DNA of 58,720 nt from Paludibacteraceae bacterium (GTDB taxonomy: Bacteria > Bacteroidota > Bacteroidia > Bacteroidales > Paludibacteraceae): the NCBI GenBank assembly GCA_017556705.1, contig JAFYMG010000011.1, positions 1 to 58,720 on the forward strand, read 5' to 3'. The notes beneath the pieces are model-generated. The model saw only the letters and a list, made by a program, of their open reading frames with translations, did no database searches and was not told the DNA's origin. The first letter of the stretch is position 1, and every line of letters starts with the position of its first letter. A program made the translations under genes and the position numbers. Shown piece by piece: positions 25,270-34,708 of the stretch.

Positions 25270-27561
25270 TTAGCGTTTTGTGCCAAAGATAGTATAGATG
25301 TTTTCATTGTGGCGGATAAACAACTGACCATTTTCGATAAACTTGATAGTTTGAGTTGTAGTAGTAATATCTTCAATACCGGTACCAGTCTGATTACCAT
25401 ATATTTGGAAGATACCAGGCAATGTCACATAGTGTTCGCCTGCCTCGGTCTTGGAATCAAGGAACATCTTGACCAATTCGAAGTGCAAAGGATAGACTGC
25501 TACGTCTGTACCAAAGTATTGCTCTACAGGTACATCCAGCACAAACTCGCCAACACCATTAGGTTCGATAATGATATTCACACCTTGAAGCGCATTGTTG
25601 GCGCGTATGGTAGCATACACCTTGCTAAACTTAGCATCAGTAGTTATAGGAATACGGATGGTGTCAGGGCGTGAGTAGATAGGAGCTTCGCGTCCGAATT
25701 GCACATATGGACTACGCGTGCTCTTGTAGGTAAAGAGCAAGTTGACTGGAGCAGCAGCATCTTCTGGCACAGACCAAGTCGGTTTGAAACCAGATGAGCT
25801 CTTGAGAGTCCAATTATCGGTAATACGGAAGTCATCCCAAAGCATCTCACCAGCAGTAGGAATCTCTACATTCACTAAGATTGTATCACGGAAATCGCCC
25901 AATTCACCAACTACTAGAGTAGAACCATTGGCAACACCAATTACATTACCCGAATCGTCCACCGTAGCAATCTCAGGTTTCAGCGATGTCCATGACAATG
26001 CGGCTGGCAAGAGGTCAATAATAGCATTGCCTACGGTACCTTGCACCTCTATCTCGTAGGGGTGAGTAGCATCGCAAAGCACTGAGTCTAAGCGAATAGC
26101 GATAGGCGCAGAAGTCATTAGGCGAACCTCCAATTGGGTAGCAATATCGCCAAGATGCGCGTGTAATGTGCCACCTTTATCACCAGAAGCCAAGAAACGT
26201 CCGTCCTCCAAAATCTCGCCCAACTCAGGTGCGCATGACAAAGTAACGCCTTGTACATCGGTATCTATCAACACGCCATACTTATTGTAACCCAAGAACT
26301 TAGGCAATGCCACGCCATAACGTGGGAGAGCATAGATAGGTTGGTAAGGAGCAATGGAAGCGATGATGTTGTCGACCTCTGGCACATTGGCTACAGCAAA
26401 CATACCATTGCCGCATGCACGCTCATAACCGTCCGAACCATTGTTCATTGCACCCAATGAGCGTACATAGATGCAGGAGCTACCGCCACCATCCCAGTTA
26501 ACTGCATTGTATGCACCGTAGTGCTGAAGCATCTCACCTAGCACCTTCGTATTACAACCTGCACTTACGCCACGACCATCCACTACCAGCATATATACAG
26601 TATCTCGTGTGTAGGAGGTACCGAAACCTGTACGTGGATGAAGTTCGTTCCAAAATCCATCTTGCACTATTACACCATTGTGCAATATTTGATTATAATT
26701 GTCTGAACCAATAGCTTGAGCAATATTTACCAATTCGCCATCGAACTTAATCTCAAAGTCCAGGGTCAATTCGTCACCCTCTTTGAGTTTATTGAGCTCG
26801 TCCGCCATCGTGCCATGACCAGAAAGAACGGCATATTCAGCCGACAAAGGCATCGAACCTACTAGTTGCTCTACCTTCACTACTTTGGCTTTCATCACGC
26901 CAGTAGTATTCCACTCTTCGCCCTCCAGCAACTGGATTTGCACCTCTGTACCATAAGCATTGGTAGCAGTAGTAGCACCATTGTGGTGGTTATAGAGCAC
27001 CAATTCGTTTTCAAGACGATTATAGTTAGCGTGCGCGATATTCAAAGTAGTATCCGCCAACACGAGCTTCATAGAAATAGAGTGCTGTACGGCAGTGATA
27101 CCTCTACCATCCGCATCAATCGCACCCAAGCGACGTGCAGTGCGGTTAGCTACTGGAGTATGCGCATACTCTTTGTTCACAATAGTAGTGCTGACTGGCA
27201 GGCCTACATCACCTTGTGTAACAAAAAAGTCGCCATTAGAGCCAGCAAAGAAAATCTTATTCTCTGTAGTGCTACGTATTGCCATATTGGATGGACGCTC
27301 TGTACCGATAATCTTACCAGTACCTAATGCCTGCTCTACATGCACATACGGATTGCGGGTATCTACCGCTAGCAGGAAAGCATCCATGCGACCCTTGGCA
27401 TCGCTAGCGCGAAGGAAACGCAACTCATAATAAGTAGTACCAGGACCAGCAGGGTACATAGACAGGGTGTCAATGGTGTACTCTGTGCCGTTCAACGTAA
27501 TGTTGGCAAAGGACAATAAACTAACGCATAATGCGCAAATGGAGAGTAGAATTTTCTTCAT
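25270..27561 (-). CDS. Secreted phosphodiester glycosidase (NAGPA/DUF2233 family)
   Basis: 763 residues from the ATG at 27561 (signal MKKILLSICALCVSLLSFA). The catalytic domain is of the phosphodiester alpha-N-acetylglucosaminidase ('uncovering enzyme') type, with the hallmark NAVNWDGGGSSCIYV and the later ERACGNGMFAVA. Beta-rich domains follow (including a Big-like ALSWTSLKPEIATVDDSGNV), then the shared C-terminal tail KFIENGQLFIRHNENIY. Family members hydrolyse the sugar-1-phosphodiester bond of GlcNAc-1-P linked to another sugar. It has its own promoter (27586-27617) and is transcribed with the amidase. See the finding on teichoic-acid linkage units. Confidence 0.85.
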   Translation of the reverse strand: MKKILLSICALCVSLLSFANITLNGTEYTIDTLSMYPAGPGTTYYELRFLRASDAKGRMDAFLLAVDTRNPYVHVEQALGTGKIIGTERPSNMAIRSTTENKIFFAGSNGDFFVTQGDVGLPVSTTIVNKEYAHTPVANRTARRLGAIDADGRGITAVQHSISMKLVLADTTLNIAHANYNRLENELVLYNHHNGATTATNAYGTEVQIQLLEGEEWNTTGVMKAKVVKVEQLVGSMPLSAEYAVLSGHGTMADELNKLKEGDELTLDFEIKFDGELVNIAQAIGSDNYNQILHNGVIVQDGFWNELHPRTGFGTSYTRDTVYMLVVDGRGVSAGCNTKVLGEMLQHYGAYNAVNWDGGGSSCIYVRSLGAMNNGSDGYERACGNGMFAVANVPEVDNIIASIAPYQPIYALPRYGVALPKFLGYNKYGVLIDTDVQGVTLSCAPELGEILEDGRFLASGDKGGTLHAHLGDIATQLEVRLMTSAPIAIRLDSVLCDATHPYEIEVQGTVGNAIIDLLPAALSWTSLKPEIATVDDSGNVIGVANGSTLVVGELGDFRDTILVNVEIPTAGEMLWDDFRITDNWTLKSSSGFKPTWSVPEDAAAPVNLLFTYKSTRSPYVQFGREAPIYSRPDTIRIPITTDAKFSKVYATIRANNALQGVNIIIEPNGVGEFVLDVPVEQYFGTDVAVYPLHFELVKMFLDSKTEAGEHYVTLPGIFQIYGNQTGTGIEDITTTTQTIKFIENGQLFIRHNENIYTIFGTKR

Positions 27562-27585
27562 GGTATTCCAAATTTTAAATTTCCT

Positions 27586-27617
27586 GCAAAGGTAGTAAAA
27601 AATTTGCAAACGTGCAA
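27586..27617 (-). promoter_or_regulatory. Promoter of the phosphodiester glycosidase-amidase operon
   Basis: The reverse strand reads TTG (27615-27617), 20 bases, TACCTTTGC (27586-27594), ending 24 bases before the ATG. Confidence 0.7.
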
Positions 27618-27652
27618 ATTTTTTTAGGCTAAAGTTGAAAGTTTATAGGTTA

Positions 27653-27732
27653 GAGGCGAGAAGGCGATGAGGCGATGAGGCGAGAAGGCGATGAGGCGAT
27701 GAGGCGAGAAGGCGATGAGGCGATGAGGTGGG
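27653..27732. repeat. 24-bp tandem repeat built of 8-bp subunits
   Basis: Three exact 24-bp copies (27653-27724), each GAGGCGAG-AAGGCGAT-GAGGCGAT, plus a degenerate ninth-type unit. It lies in the spacer behind the terminator at 27736-27766. Confidence 0.9.
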
Positions 27733-27735
27733 GAA

Positions 27736-27766
27736 TAAGAAAAGGAGTGTGCCGAAGCACACTCCT
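27736..27766 (-). terminator. Terminator of the 27793-30210 gene
   Basis: A 10-bp stem AGGAGTGTGC / GCACACTCCT with a TTCG tetraloop on the minus strand, followed by TTTCTT. Confidence 0.85.
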
Positions 27767-27792
27767 GAATTATGGTTATTTATAGTTAAGAA

Positions 27793-30210
27793 TTACTTAA
27801 CCTCTGCACCGAGGAGGTTGAATTTAACACCATTCTTGATGATGTAAACTTGACCGTTCTCAACTACCTTCTTAGCGCCAACCTCAACAGCTTCTACGTT
27901 CTCAACAGCAGAACCACCATCGCCTACTGTGAACTCGTAAACGCCATAACCGTTGTCATTAGCGTAGAGATAGATAGTAGCCTTGTTGCCATTAACCTCA
28001 ACAGAAGGAACAGCTGTACGGCAACCGTTAGAAGCACTACCGAAACCATTAGCTGGGAAGTACCACAATGGCTCAATACCATCGAAGCTACGAGCCTCAT
28101 CAGCAAACTTGTAGAGACCAAATGCTGAAGGAGGAGTAGATGGAGTGTGAGTAGCGATCATTACAAAGAAGTACTCGTCACCAACTTGGAACTCTTGGAT
28201 ACCATTCAAACCAGTAGCAAGCTTGGTGGTGTCACCTGGGTTGTTCCACAATGCAGTACCGTGAGGGCACTTGATGAAGTCCTCAACCAACATACCGCCT
28301 TCGTCGAAGAGCATAGGAGTTGTGTTGAAACCGTCAACATAGAACAATGAACCGAGCTCATCTTGTGGGAAGATTTGAGGAGCAGTACCCCAACCAGCAG
28401 CGGTTGTTTGCAACCATTGATCAACCTCTGGATCAAGAGTCATAGAGAGCTCTTCACCTGGTTGAACCTCACCGTCTTCGATCAACCAACGATATACGTT
28501 GAATGTACCGTTAGCATCAGCAGCCATGACACAAGCGTTTCCGTGGATGTCACCATTTACACCAAATGCATCAAAACGGAATGCGTGACCATCGAGATCT
28601 GGGTTATCCCAAAGGTTCTCAGCAATCAACTCAGTAGCTGCACCAGTCTCAAGATCAACCTCATAAACAAAGAATGCTTGGCAATTAGTAGCAGCAGAGA
28701 TACAAGCACCAATCAAACAATTACCCTCGCTATCAAACTTGATATCGTTGAAAGGAAGAGTTACGTTGCTTGCCCATGTACCATCCTCATTCTCAACTTC
28801 AAAGAGGTGCTCACCAGTAATCTTGATAGGATCAAGCATATCACCAGTAGCGCCATTTACGCGAACGATAGATGCAGTCTCACGGTTGATAAAGTACATG
28901 ATACCATCCTTAGCAGCCATACCACGAACGTAACCAGTACCACCTGGTTTGTTAGCTGCATAGTTCTCCTCTACGATAGAGATAACCCACTTGTTGGTGA
29001 GGTTATATTTATCAGCGCGAGTAGGATAAGCATATTTATCTTTCACACCTGCAAGAGCAATTTCGATACCAGCTACATCACCTACAAATTGGAAACCATT
29101 GTAGTAAGCAGCAATAGCGGTGATAGTGCACTTAGAACCAATAGGATAAGCAACAGGATCAAGAACCATCTTGTAGCACTTAACAGAGTTTGTACCGTCA
29201 GAGATAGTTGGGTTGTTGTAAGAATCGTACTCAGTAATAACAACACCAGGAACCTTAACGAGTTGACCGAAGTATTTGAGAGTAGAATCGGTTACAAGTG
29301 GAGTAAGGCTCTCAAATGCAATAGGAGTAGGCATCTCACCAGCCTCTGCAGAAACCTCAACGCAGTTAGCTACCTCAGGAGCACCACCATAGATCTTGGT
29401 AGAACCCTTAACAACTACCTTTTGAGAAACAGTAAAAGTAGGCTCAGCTGCCATGTAAAGCAACATACCGCCAGTAGCATCTTGGATGTAAACGTTCTTG
29501 CCATTGATGAAAGTAACCACACCAGAAACTTGGGTCTCAGTACCCTCAGCCATAGCTTTTACCTCAGCGATAGTAGGTACATACTCAATCCACTTAGCAT
29601 AGAGAGTACCAGTAGTCTCTGCGTTGATAGTGGTAACCTTAGCGCCAGAGAAATCAGCAGCAGCATACCAACCATCGAAGGTGTAACCCTCTTTGTAAGG
29701 AGCGTTCAAAACGAACTCAGCTGTAGGCTCAGTTGGGTTAGCGAAAGCGTGTTTCCAAGTTGGGATGAAAGCCTCTGGAAGACCAGCTGCAGAGAAGTCT
29801 GCAGAAACAGGCCAAGATGTACGTTTGCTCTCCAAGAAGAAAGCAGCCATAGCATAGCGCCAGTTAGCAGAAGCAGTACCCTCTGCCAAAACAGTAGCAC
29901 CAGCATCAGCACTTTGAACGGTAATGAGGTAAGCCTCAAACCAGTCCCATTTTGCATTGTCAAGAATAGCCTGAGCATTAGCTGTGGCAAGAGGAGTACA
30001 AATTGTGGTGAAAGAAGCATCACCAGCAGCTTTCAACTCATCGAGAGAAGCCAAAGTGATACCAGCATCAGTTTTGAAGCCCTCCCACATGTCACTTTTG
30101 TTCAACCAATTGTCATCATTGGTCACACCACCGTTCAACTCATAAGTTACGGTAGCAAAAGATGTTGCAGCTGCAAAAAGAGCTGCGCAAAAGATTGAAA
30201 ATCTTTTCAT
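27793..30210 (-). CDS. Secreted InlB-repeat / OB-fold / DUF4623-type protein
   Basis: 805 residues with a Sec signal (MKRFSIFCAALFAAATSFA). After about 160 residues comes a Listeria-Bacteroides (InlB B) repeat ending in GYTFDGWYAAADFSGAKVTT...LYAKW. It is followed by an OB-fold-like segment (TQVSGVVTFINGKNVYIQDATGGMLLY), then a large beta-propeller-like region beginning LTNKWVISI that resembles DUF4623, and the shared tail KKVVENGQVYIIKNGVKFN. No catalytic motif is recognised; a binding role on the cell surface is plausible. The coding strand is strongly codon-biased, which explains a 600-codon open frame on the opposite strand. It ends at a strong terminator (27736-27766). Confidence 0.82.
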   Translation of the reverse strand: MKRFSIFCAALFAAATSFATVTYELNGGVTNDDNWLNKSDMWEGFKTDAGITLASLDELKAAGDASFTTICTPLATANAQAILDNAKWDWFEAYLITVQSADAGATVLAEGTASANWRYAMAAFFLESKRTSWPVSADFSAAGLPEAFIPTWKHAFANPTEPTAEFVLNAPYKEGYTFDGWYAAADFSGAKVTTINAETTGTLYAKWIEYVPTIAEVKAMAEGTETQVSGVVTFINGKNVYIQDATGGMLLYMAAEPTFTVSQKVVVKGSTKIYGGAPEVANCVEVSAEAGEMPTPIAFESLTPLVTDSTLKYFGQLVKVPGVVITEYDSYNNPTISDGTNSVKCYKMVLDPVAYPIGSKCTITAIAAYYNGFQFVGDVAGIEIALAGVKDKYAYPTRADKYNLTNKWVISIVEENYAANKPGGTGYVRGMAAKDGIMYFINRETASIVRVNGATGDMLDPIKITGEHLFEVENEDGTWASNVTLPFNDIKFDSEGNCLIGACISAATNCQAFFVYEVDLETGAATELIAENLWDNPDLDGHAFRFDAFGVNGDIHGNACVMAADANGTFNVYRWLIEDGEVQPGEELSMTLDPEVDQWLQTTAAGWGTAPQIFPQDELGSLFYVDGFNTTPMLFDEGGMLVEDFIKCPHGTALWNNPGDTTKLATGLNGIQEFQVGDEYFFVMIATHTPSTPPSAFGLYKFADEARSFDGIEPLWYFPANGFGSASNGCRTAVPSVEVNGNKATIYLYANDNGYGVYEFTVGDGGSAVENVEAVEVGAKKVVENGQVYIIKNGVKFNLLGAEVK

Positions 30211-30437
30211 AAATTTGTTTTTTTTTGGTTAATAAATTGCTTCCTCATCCGTTGTGGACACGTCCACGGTGGACCTTGGTTGCGTTAAGTAAATTAAAAT
30301 TGTTATTTCTAGACCGTTTCACTGTCAGATCGCCTTCGGCTGTCGGACCACTTTGTTGTTAGAACGCCGCTACGCGGCTGTTAGACTTATTTGTGCCCCC
30401 TTTTCCTCAGCAATCTATCAGAGATTCTATCGTTATT
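30211..30437. other. Spacer with small palindromes
   Basis: 255-bp gap. Contains GTGGAC-AC-GTCCAC (30254-30267) and GCCGC-TAC-GCGGC (30366-30378) among GTCAGA/GTTAGA words. No promoter of the usual type is seen. Confidence 0.5.
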
Positions 30438-30481
30438 GTATGGTTATTGTGTGGTTATTGTGTGGTTATTGTGTGGTGTTG
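30438..30481. repeat. 11-bp minisatellite overlapping the GHL10 stop codon
   Basis: Four 11-bp units of GTGTGGTTATT type. The stop codon and the last codons of the upstream gene (Asn-Thr-Thr-Gln-stop) are written by the array. It is related to the array at 2781-2873. Confidence 0.85.
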
Positions 30482-32991
30482 CCAAGGACCGTATAACGTT
30501 TACCATTGCGATAAATCACAACTCGACCGTCTTCAATAATCTTGATTGGTTGGTCATTGATGTAGTTATTTTCTACACCAGACACAACATCCACGGTAAA
30601 CTCTACCACCTCGGAATAGTCGGTCAATCCACCCTCTTTCATTGCTGCCACACGCACATACCATGTACCCTCTGCTATATTCTCATAGGTATATTCGTAG
30701 GTGTAAATATCTGTGCGGTACTTCTTGGTACTACGACCTGGGAAAGAAGCAGACTTGGAGAATTCCACTTGGAAGCCCGAAGACTGTTGGTTTTGCCATT
30801 TTACGGTTACCGAAGTAGCATTGATAGTTTCGCCTGAAGTAGGCGAGATAATTACTGGTATAGGAACAGGCAATGCCAAAGTACGGAATTTCACCACGTC
30901 AGACTCTACTACCACCTTGTCAAAACGAACGGTTGCACGCACGTAGTAGTTCTTGGATGCCATCAGCGTAGAATCAGGCAATGTAATGCGAGGAGTAGTT
31001 GATTTACCTGTAAAGACCATGTCTTCGGCCTTAAATGCTTGCGCAGTAGCCACCTCAAAAGTGTACTCAGCGTTATCGGTTGCGACACTATCACATACAA
31101 AAGTTGGTGTAAGCGATTGCACCGTATCTCCCTCTGCAGGATAAAGGACACTAAACATGGATCCCGAGAAAGTACGGATATCTGAATAGGTATCCTCCTT
31201 ATTTATACTACGTGTGCGTACGCGCCAATGATACGTTTCATTGGATTTCAACCAATAGATCTTTCCCACATAGAAGGTTGTATCCACTACCTCACACTCA
31301 TAATCTACAGTAGAGAAATCTTCTGATTTAGAGAGTTGGAAGAAATACGAATCTGCCTCTGGAGCAGGATTCCATGAGAAGTAGCAAGGGATGAGTACAT
31401 TGTCGTTGTGGCTAGGATAATCTAATTGCGCAGCAACAGACTTACCCCAAGAGGTATTGTCCATTGTACGTGCAGGAAACTCGTTGCCAAAACGATCGAT
31501 AACTGATACAGCAAAGGTAACAGGTGTACCCGAAATAATCTCCTTACCTTCTAATTCAAAGGTATTGGTGTAAGACGTTCCTAACAGATATTGGCTTGTT
31601 CCTACAGTGCCATGTTGTCCTATCTGATTTTCTGGGATAGCATAGATAGCGTAGCGAAGATTGTCGGCAGGAGCATCCCATGTGAGATAAGAGCCTTTGT
31701 CCTGGATATTGCTCACATAGAGGCAATCATCGGTGCGGTACCATGTCATTTGTGGTACTACAGCTGGACGAGGATTGACCTCCTCCCTAATATACTGAAT
31801 AAAGCCTTTAGTAGCCAAACCGGTACTCAATCCATACCAGCAACTTCCTGGAGCCCCCATACGATCATACTTACGGTTTAACTCTGTCTGTGCACCAATC
31901 TCTGAAGGATAAAACTGACCACTAGAGAGCGAAACCCCATCAGGACGCAAAGCACTAAGGCTATGGCTGACATACATATGACGATCAAAATGCCCCGCCA
32001 TATCCGACCACCAGCGCGCCAACAGATCATAGTTGGTATAAGAATCTATTGTCCAATAAATTTGTGGCGCCATATAGTCAATAGTATGCTCGTTGTACCA
32101 AGCAAGTGGATCCGCATAGATACCATTGTATTGCCAGTCGCCAGATGGTGAAGGACAAGGCTCTACACCATATACAGGAGCCGAAGTATTGGCTTTACCA
32201 GCCACACCCGCGGGACCGATTCCAAATGTCACCCAAGGTTTGATGGCCTTGATGGTGTCATTGACCATGCGTACCATAAGGTTGTTTTGCGCACGACGCC
32301 AATCCGCACGCGACATGCCATTGGCAGTCGCATCATATTGCTCTTGGTCATACGCATCTTTGTAGCCTGATTGGTGGAAATAGTCATCAAAGATGATACC
32401 ATCCACATCGTAGTTCTCTACGATATCGGCAACTACCTTACATATTTGTTCGCGCACTTCTGGAAGAGATGGATTGAGAATGGTGATATCACCACATTGT
32501 ACAAGCCACTCTGGATGAGTAAGATAGTAGTCTTTCTCATGTTTTTTGCCAAAGGTAGCATCGGAACTTGCATAGCGATAAGGGTTGAGCCAAGCATGCA
32601 CCTCAATACCCTTGAAGTGCGCATACTCAATAATAAGTTGCAGCGGATCATAATTAGGTGCCTTGCCACGCGTACCAGTCAAGTACTGGCTCCAAGGTTC
32701 GTACTTGGAGTTGTACATTGCATCCGAGAAACCACGCACTTGGAAGAATACGGCATTCATATTTGCCTCTGCCAACTTATCCACAAGCGCTAAAAGCGAT
32801 GCCTGTTGCTGTTGCTGTTGCGAAGCCGTAGAAGCATTGTATGGATTTGGCCAGTCAATTGCCCAAACGGTAGTTAACCATGCTGCACGAAACTCACGTT
32901 TAGGCGGAGTTTGAGAACTAGTCTGTGCTTGGAGCGAAAGCACCAAGCACAAACTAACCACCAAAAATGATATTTTATTCAATAACTTCAT
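30466..32991 (-). CDS. GHL10-family glycosidase (DUF187, DigH/YddW-like) with Ig/FnIII domains
   Basis: 841 residues, secreted (MKLLNKISFLVVSLCLVLSLQAQ). The catalytic TIM-barrel domain (about 33-390) has FRAAWLTTVWAIDWPNP, AVFFQVRGFSDAMY, VHAWLNPYRY and VDGIIFDDYF, the usual GHL10 landmarks. Two or three fibronectin/Ig-like domains follow, then the shared tail KIIEDGRVVIYRNGKRYT. E. coli DigH (YddW) of this family cleaves denuded peptidoglycan glycan strands. The ATG overlaps the stop of the PKD lipoprotein gene by one base (TAATG), placing it in the murK-murQ-susCD operon. A Gln6 run from CAA/CAG repeats lies near residue 60. Confidence 0.88.
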   Translation of the reverse strand: MKLLNKISFLVVSLCLVLSLQAQTSSQTPPKREFRAAWLTTVWAIDWPNPYNASTASQQQQQQASLLALVDKLAEANMNAVFFQVRGFSDAMYNSKYEPWSQYLTGTRGKAPNYDPLQLIIEYAHFKGIEVHAWLNPYRYASSDATFGKKHEKDYYLTHPEWLVQCGDITILNPSLPEVREQICKVVADIVENYDVDGIIFDDYFHQSGYKDAYDQEQYDATANGMSRADWRRAQNNLMVRMVNDTIKAIKPWVTFGIGPAGVAGKANTSAPVYGVEPCPSPSGDWQYNGIYADPLAWYNEHTIDYMAPQIYWTIDSYTNYDLLARWWSDMAGHFDRHMYVSHSLSALRPDGVSLSSGQFYPSEIGAQTELNRKYDRMGAPGSCWYGLSTGLATKGFIQYIREEVNPRPAVVPQMTWYRTDDCLYVSNIQDKGSYLTWDAPADNLRYAIYAIPENQIGQHGTVGTSQYLLGTSYTNTFELEGKEIISGTPVTFAVSVIDRFGNEFPARTMDNTSWGKSVAAQLDYPSHNDNVLIPCYFSWNPAPEADSYFFQLSKSEDFSTVDYECEVVDTTFYVGKIYWLKSNETYHWRVRTRSINKEDTYSDIRTFSGSMFSVLYPAEGDTVQSLTPTFVCDSVATDNAEYTFEVATAQAFKAEDMVFTGKSTTPRITLPDSTLMASKNYYVRATVRFDKVVVESDVVKFRTLALPVPIPVIISPTSGETINATSVTVKWQNQQSSGFQVEFSKSASFPGRSTKKYRTDIYTYEYTYENIAEGTWYVRVAAMKEGGLTDYSEVVEFTVDVVSGVENNYINDQPIKIIEDGRVVIYRNGKRYTVLGNTTQ

Positions 32992-34676
32992 TAGAAGAGT
33001 TTAGAAGGAATGTTATTAATTACCATACCATACACATTGTCACCAATAGGCAGTTGCTCTATTTGACCCGTAGCAAAATTGTAACGGTAAATACCTGTAG
33101 GAGCGCAAGTAGCATCATTATGAGTGTTACGATAGCCAAAGTATGCACAATCATTTATTTCATCATATGCAATTTGGCAAATAGCCGCAAACTCTGATGT
33201 ATGACCTTCAATAGCTGCTGGTTTACCAGTCTTATTTGGTACGAACTCCAAGGTACCGAACAATTTTTTGTATGGTGCAAGTTCACTCGCCTTAGTAATA
33301 GCATTCAACTCATCAAGTGTACACACATAGAAACCCTCGTTTCCTGTACCAAAGAGTGTAAAGCAAATCTTTTCGCTCTTGGTTGCATAGACAAATGATT
33401 TTGGTAAGAAGCTAGAACCTTCTAATGCAATACCCGCTTCAGGAGCAGGAGTACCTCCAGAAGTAGGACTCAACAGAATATCTGCGTCTTTGAAACGGAA
33501 GATACCATAACCGTTGTAATTCTTGCACCAATACCATGTGTCGCCAATCATACCCAAAGAACCACCAATACAACCATAGTTCCAACCATTGTTGTAATAG
33601 CCCAATGTGGTGTGTTGTACGTAGTAAGGGAATTCGCTTGCGCTGTAGAGTGCATCACGTGTTTTCAAAGGAACTTTGATAATACCTGTGTTACGATCGG
33701 CGAAATAGAGATCGTTGTCAACGATACAACCATAGAATGGGTCTTGGAATGCAGGACCACCCGCATTGGAAATCATAGTCTCAATCTTCGAACCATCCTT
33801 AGCTACAACAGAAATCTTACCATCACCACCACTAGCTTGTGCTTCCTCGTTTTGGAAATACCAACCAGCACCAGCATCCAACACATAGAGCGATGGTTCT
33901 TTGTAAAGCAATGTAAATGGGTGCTCACCAGAAGCGAGTCCAAGATCAAATGGAAGAACATCCATATCCTCTGGTTTGTCGCTGATGAGCTTATAAGCCA
34001 TCAAGTGACCACCTTGTACTGCATAATAGAGAGTTGGCACTTCTTTGTTGTAACCTACAGGTACGTTCAATACAGCTTCCTCCAACAAACGACCATCCAT
34101 AGTCACTTGGAGACGAACTGTTTGCGAACCTACGTTACCAAAGATAACCTCACCAGGAAGTGTATCGGTAGAAATCTCTAACGCCTCACCAGCCACACTC
34201 TTGGTACGTGCAGGGAAAATCCACTTATAGGTAAGTTCACGATTCTTTGGGTTTGGAATTTCCAAAGAGAATGATACTGGTGTATTTTTTACCTCACAAA
34301 CACCACCTTCAATAGGATTGATAGAAACCAATGGTTTAATATCCGAAACCATCAATACTTGGCTCTTAGTAATACCATTGATGGTGAGTTTCACGTTGTA
34401 TGTACCTGCTACGTCAAATGGGTGTCTTACAGTATCACCAACGGCACTCTTGCCATCTCCAAAATCCCAAACAGCTTCACCCTCAGTAGGAGAAGTACTG
34501 ATGAAAGTAATATCCGAATCAATATAATAATCCAAATGATAATCACCCTCAATATAATACTCAAAGGAAACTGGATCGCGTGGAAGGTCCTCCACCTCTA
34601 CTTTATTATCAATACACGATACTGCAAAGATAGGCAGAAGAGCGATCATGAATATTTTCAAAAAATTACTTTTCAT
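32991..34676 (-). CDS. PKD-like lipoprotein of the SusCD locus
   Basis: 561 residues with a lipobox ending at Cys21 (IFAVSC). An N-terminal PKD domain (about 35-115) shows AVWDFGDGKSAVGDTVRHPF; a second PKD-like/Ig domain follows (SFSLEIPNPKNRELTYKWIFPA), then a C-terminal beta-propeller-like region with YAVQGGHLMAYKL. This matches the 'PKD-like family lipoprotein' often found next to SusD. Its position, fourth after susC, suggests a surface glycan-binding protein in the SusE/SusF role. Ligand unknown; by context, muropeptides or wall glycan. Confidence 0.85.
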   Translation of the reverse strand: MKSNFLKIFMIALLPIFAVSCIDNKVEVEDLPRDPVSFEYYIEGDYHLDYYIDSDITFISTSPTEGEAVWDFGDGKSAVGDTVRHPFDVAGTYNVKLTINGITKSQVLMVSDIKPLVSINPIEGGVCEVKNTPVSFSLEIPNPKNRELTYKWIFPARTKSVAGEALEISTDTLPGEVIFGNVGSQTVRLQVTMDGRLLEEAVLNVPVGYNKEVPTLYYAVQGGHLMAYKLISDKPEDMDVLPFDLGLASGEHPFTLLYKEPSLYVLDAGAGWYFQNEEAQASGGDGKISVVAKDGSKIETMISNAGGPAFQDPFYGCIVDNDLYFADRNTGIIKVPLKTRDALYSASEFPYYVQHTTLGYYNNGWNYGCIGGSLGMIGDTWYWCKNYNGYGIFRFKDADILLSPTSGGTPAPEAGIALEGSSFLPKSFVYATKSEKICFTLFGTGNEGFYVCTLDELNAITKASELAPYKKLFGTLEFVPNKTGKPAAIEGHTSEFAAICQIAYDEINDCAYFGYRNTHNDATCAPTGIYRYNFATGQIEQLPIGDNVYGMVINNIPSKLF

Positions 34677-34708
34677 ATTCGTATCTTGTTATAAAGTTAA
34701 TTCACCTA

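Noticed and set aside
28363..30198. 611-codon open frame on the plus strand
   Set aside because: It lies entirely antisense to the well-supported 27793-30210 gene, has Ser/Thr/Ile-rich low-complexity sequence without domains, and results from the biased codons of the real gene.
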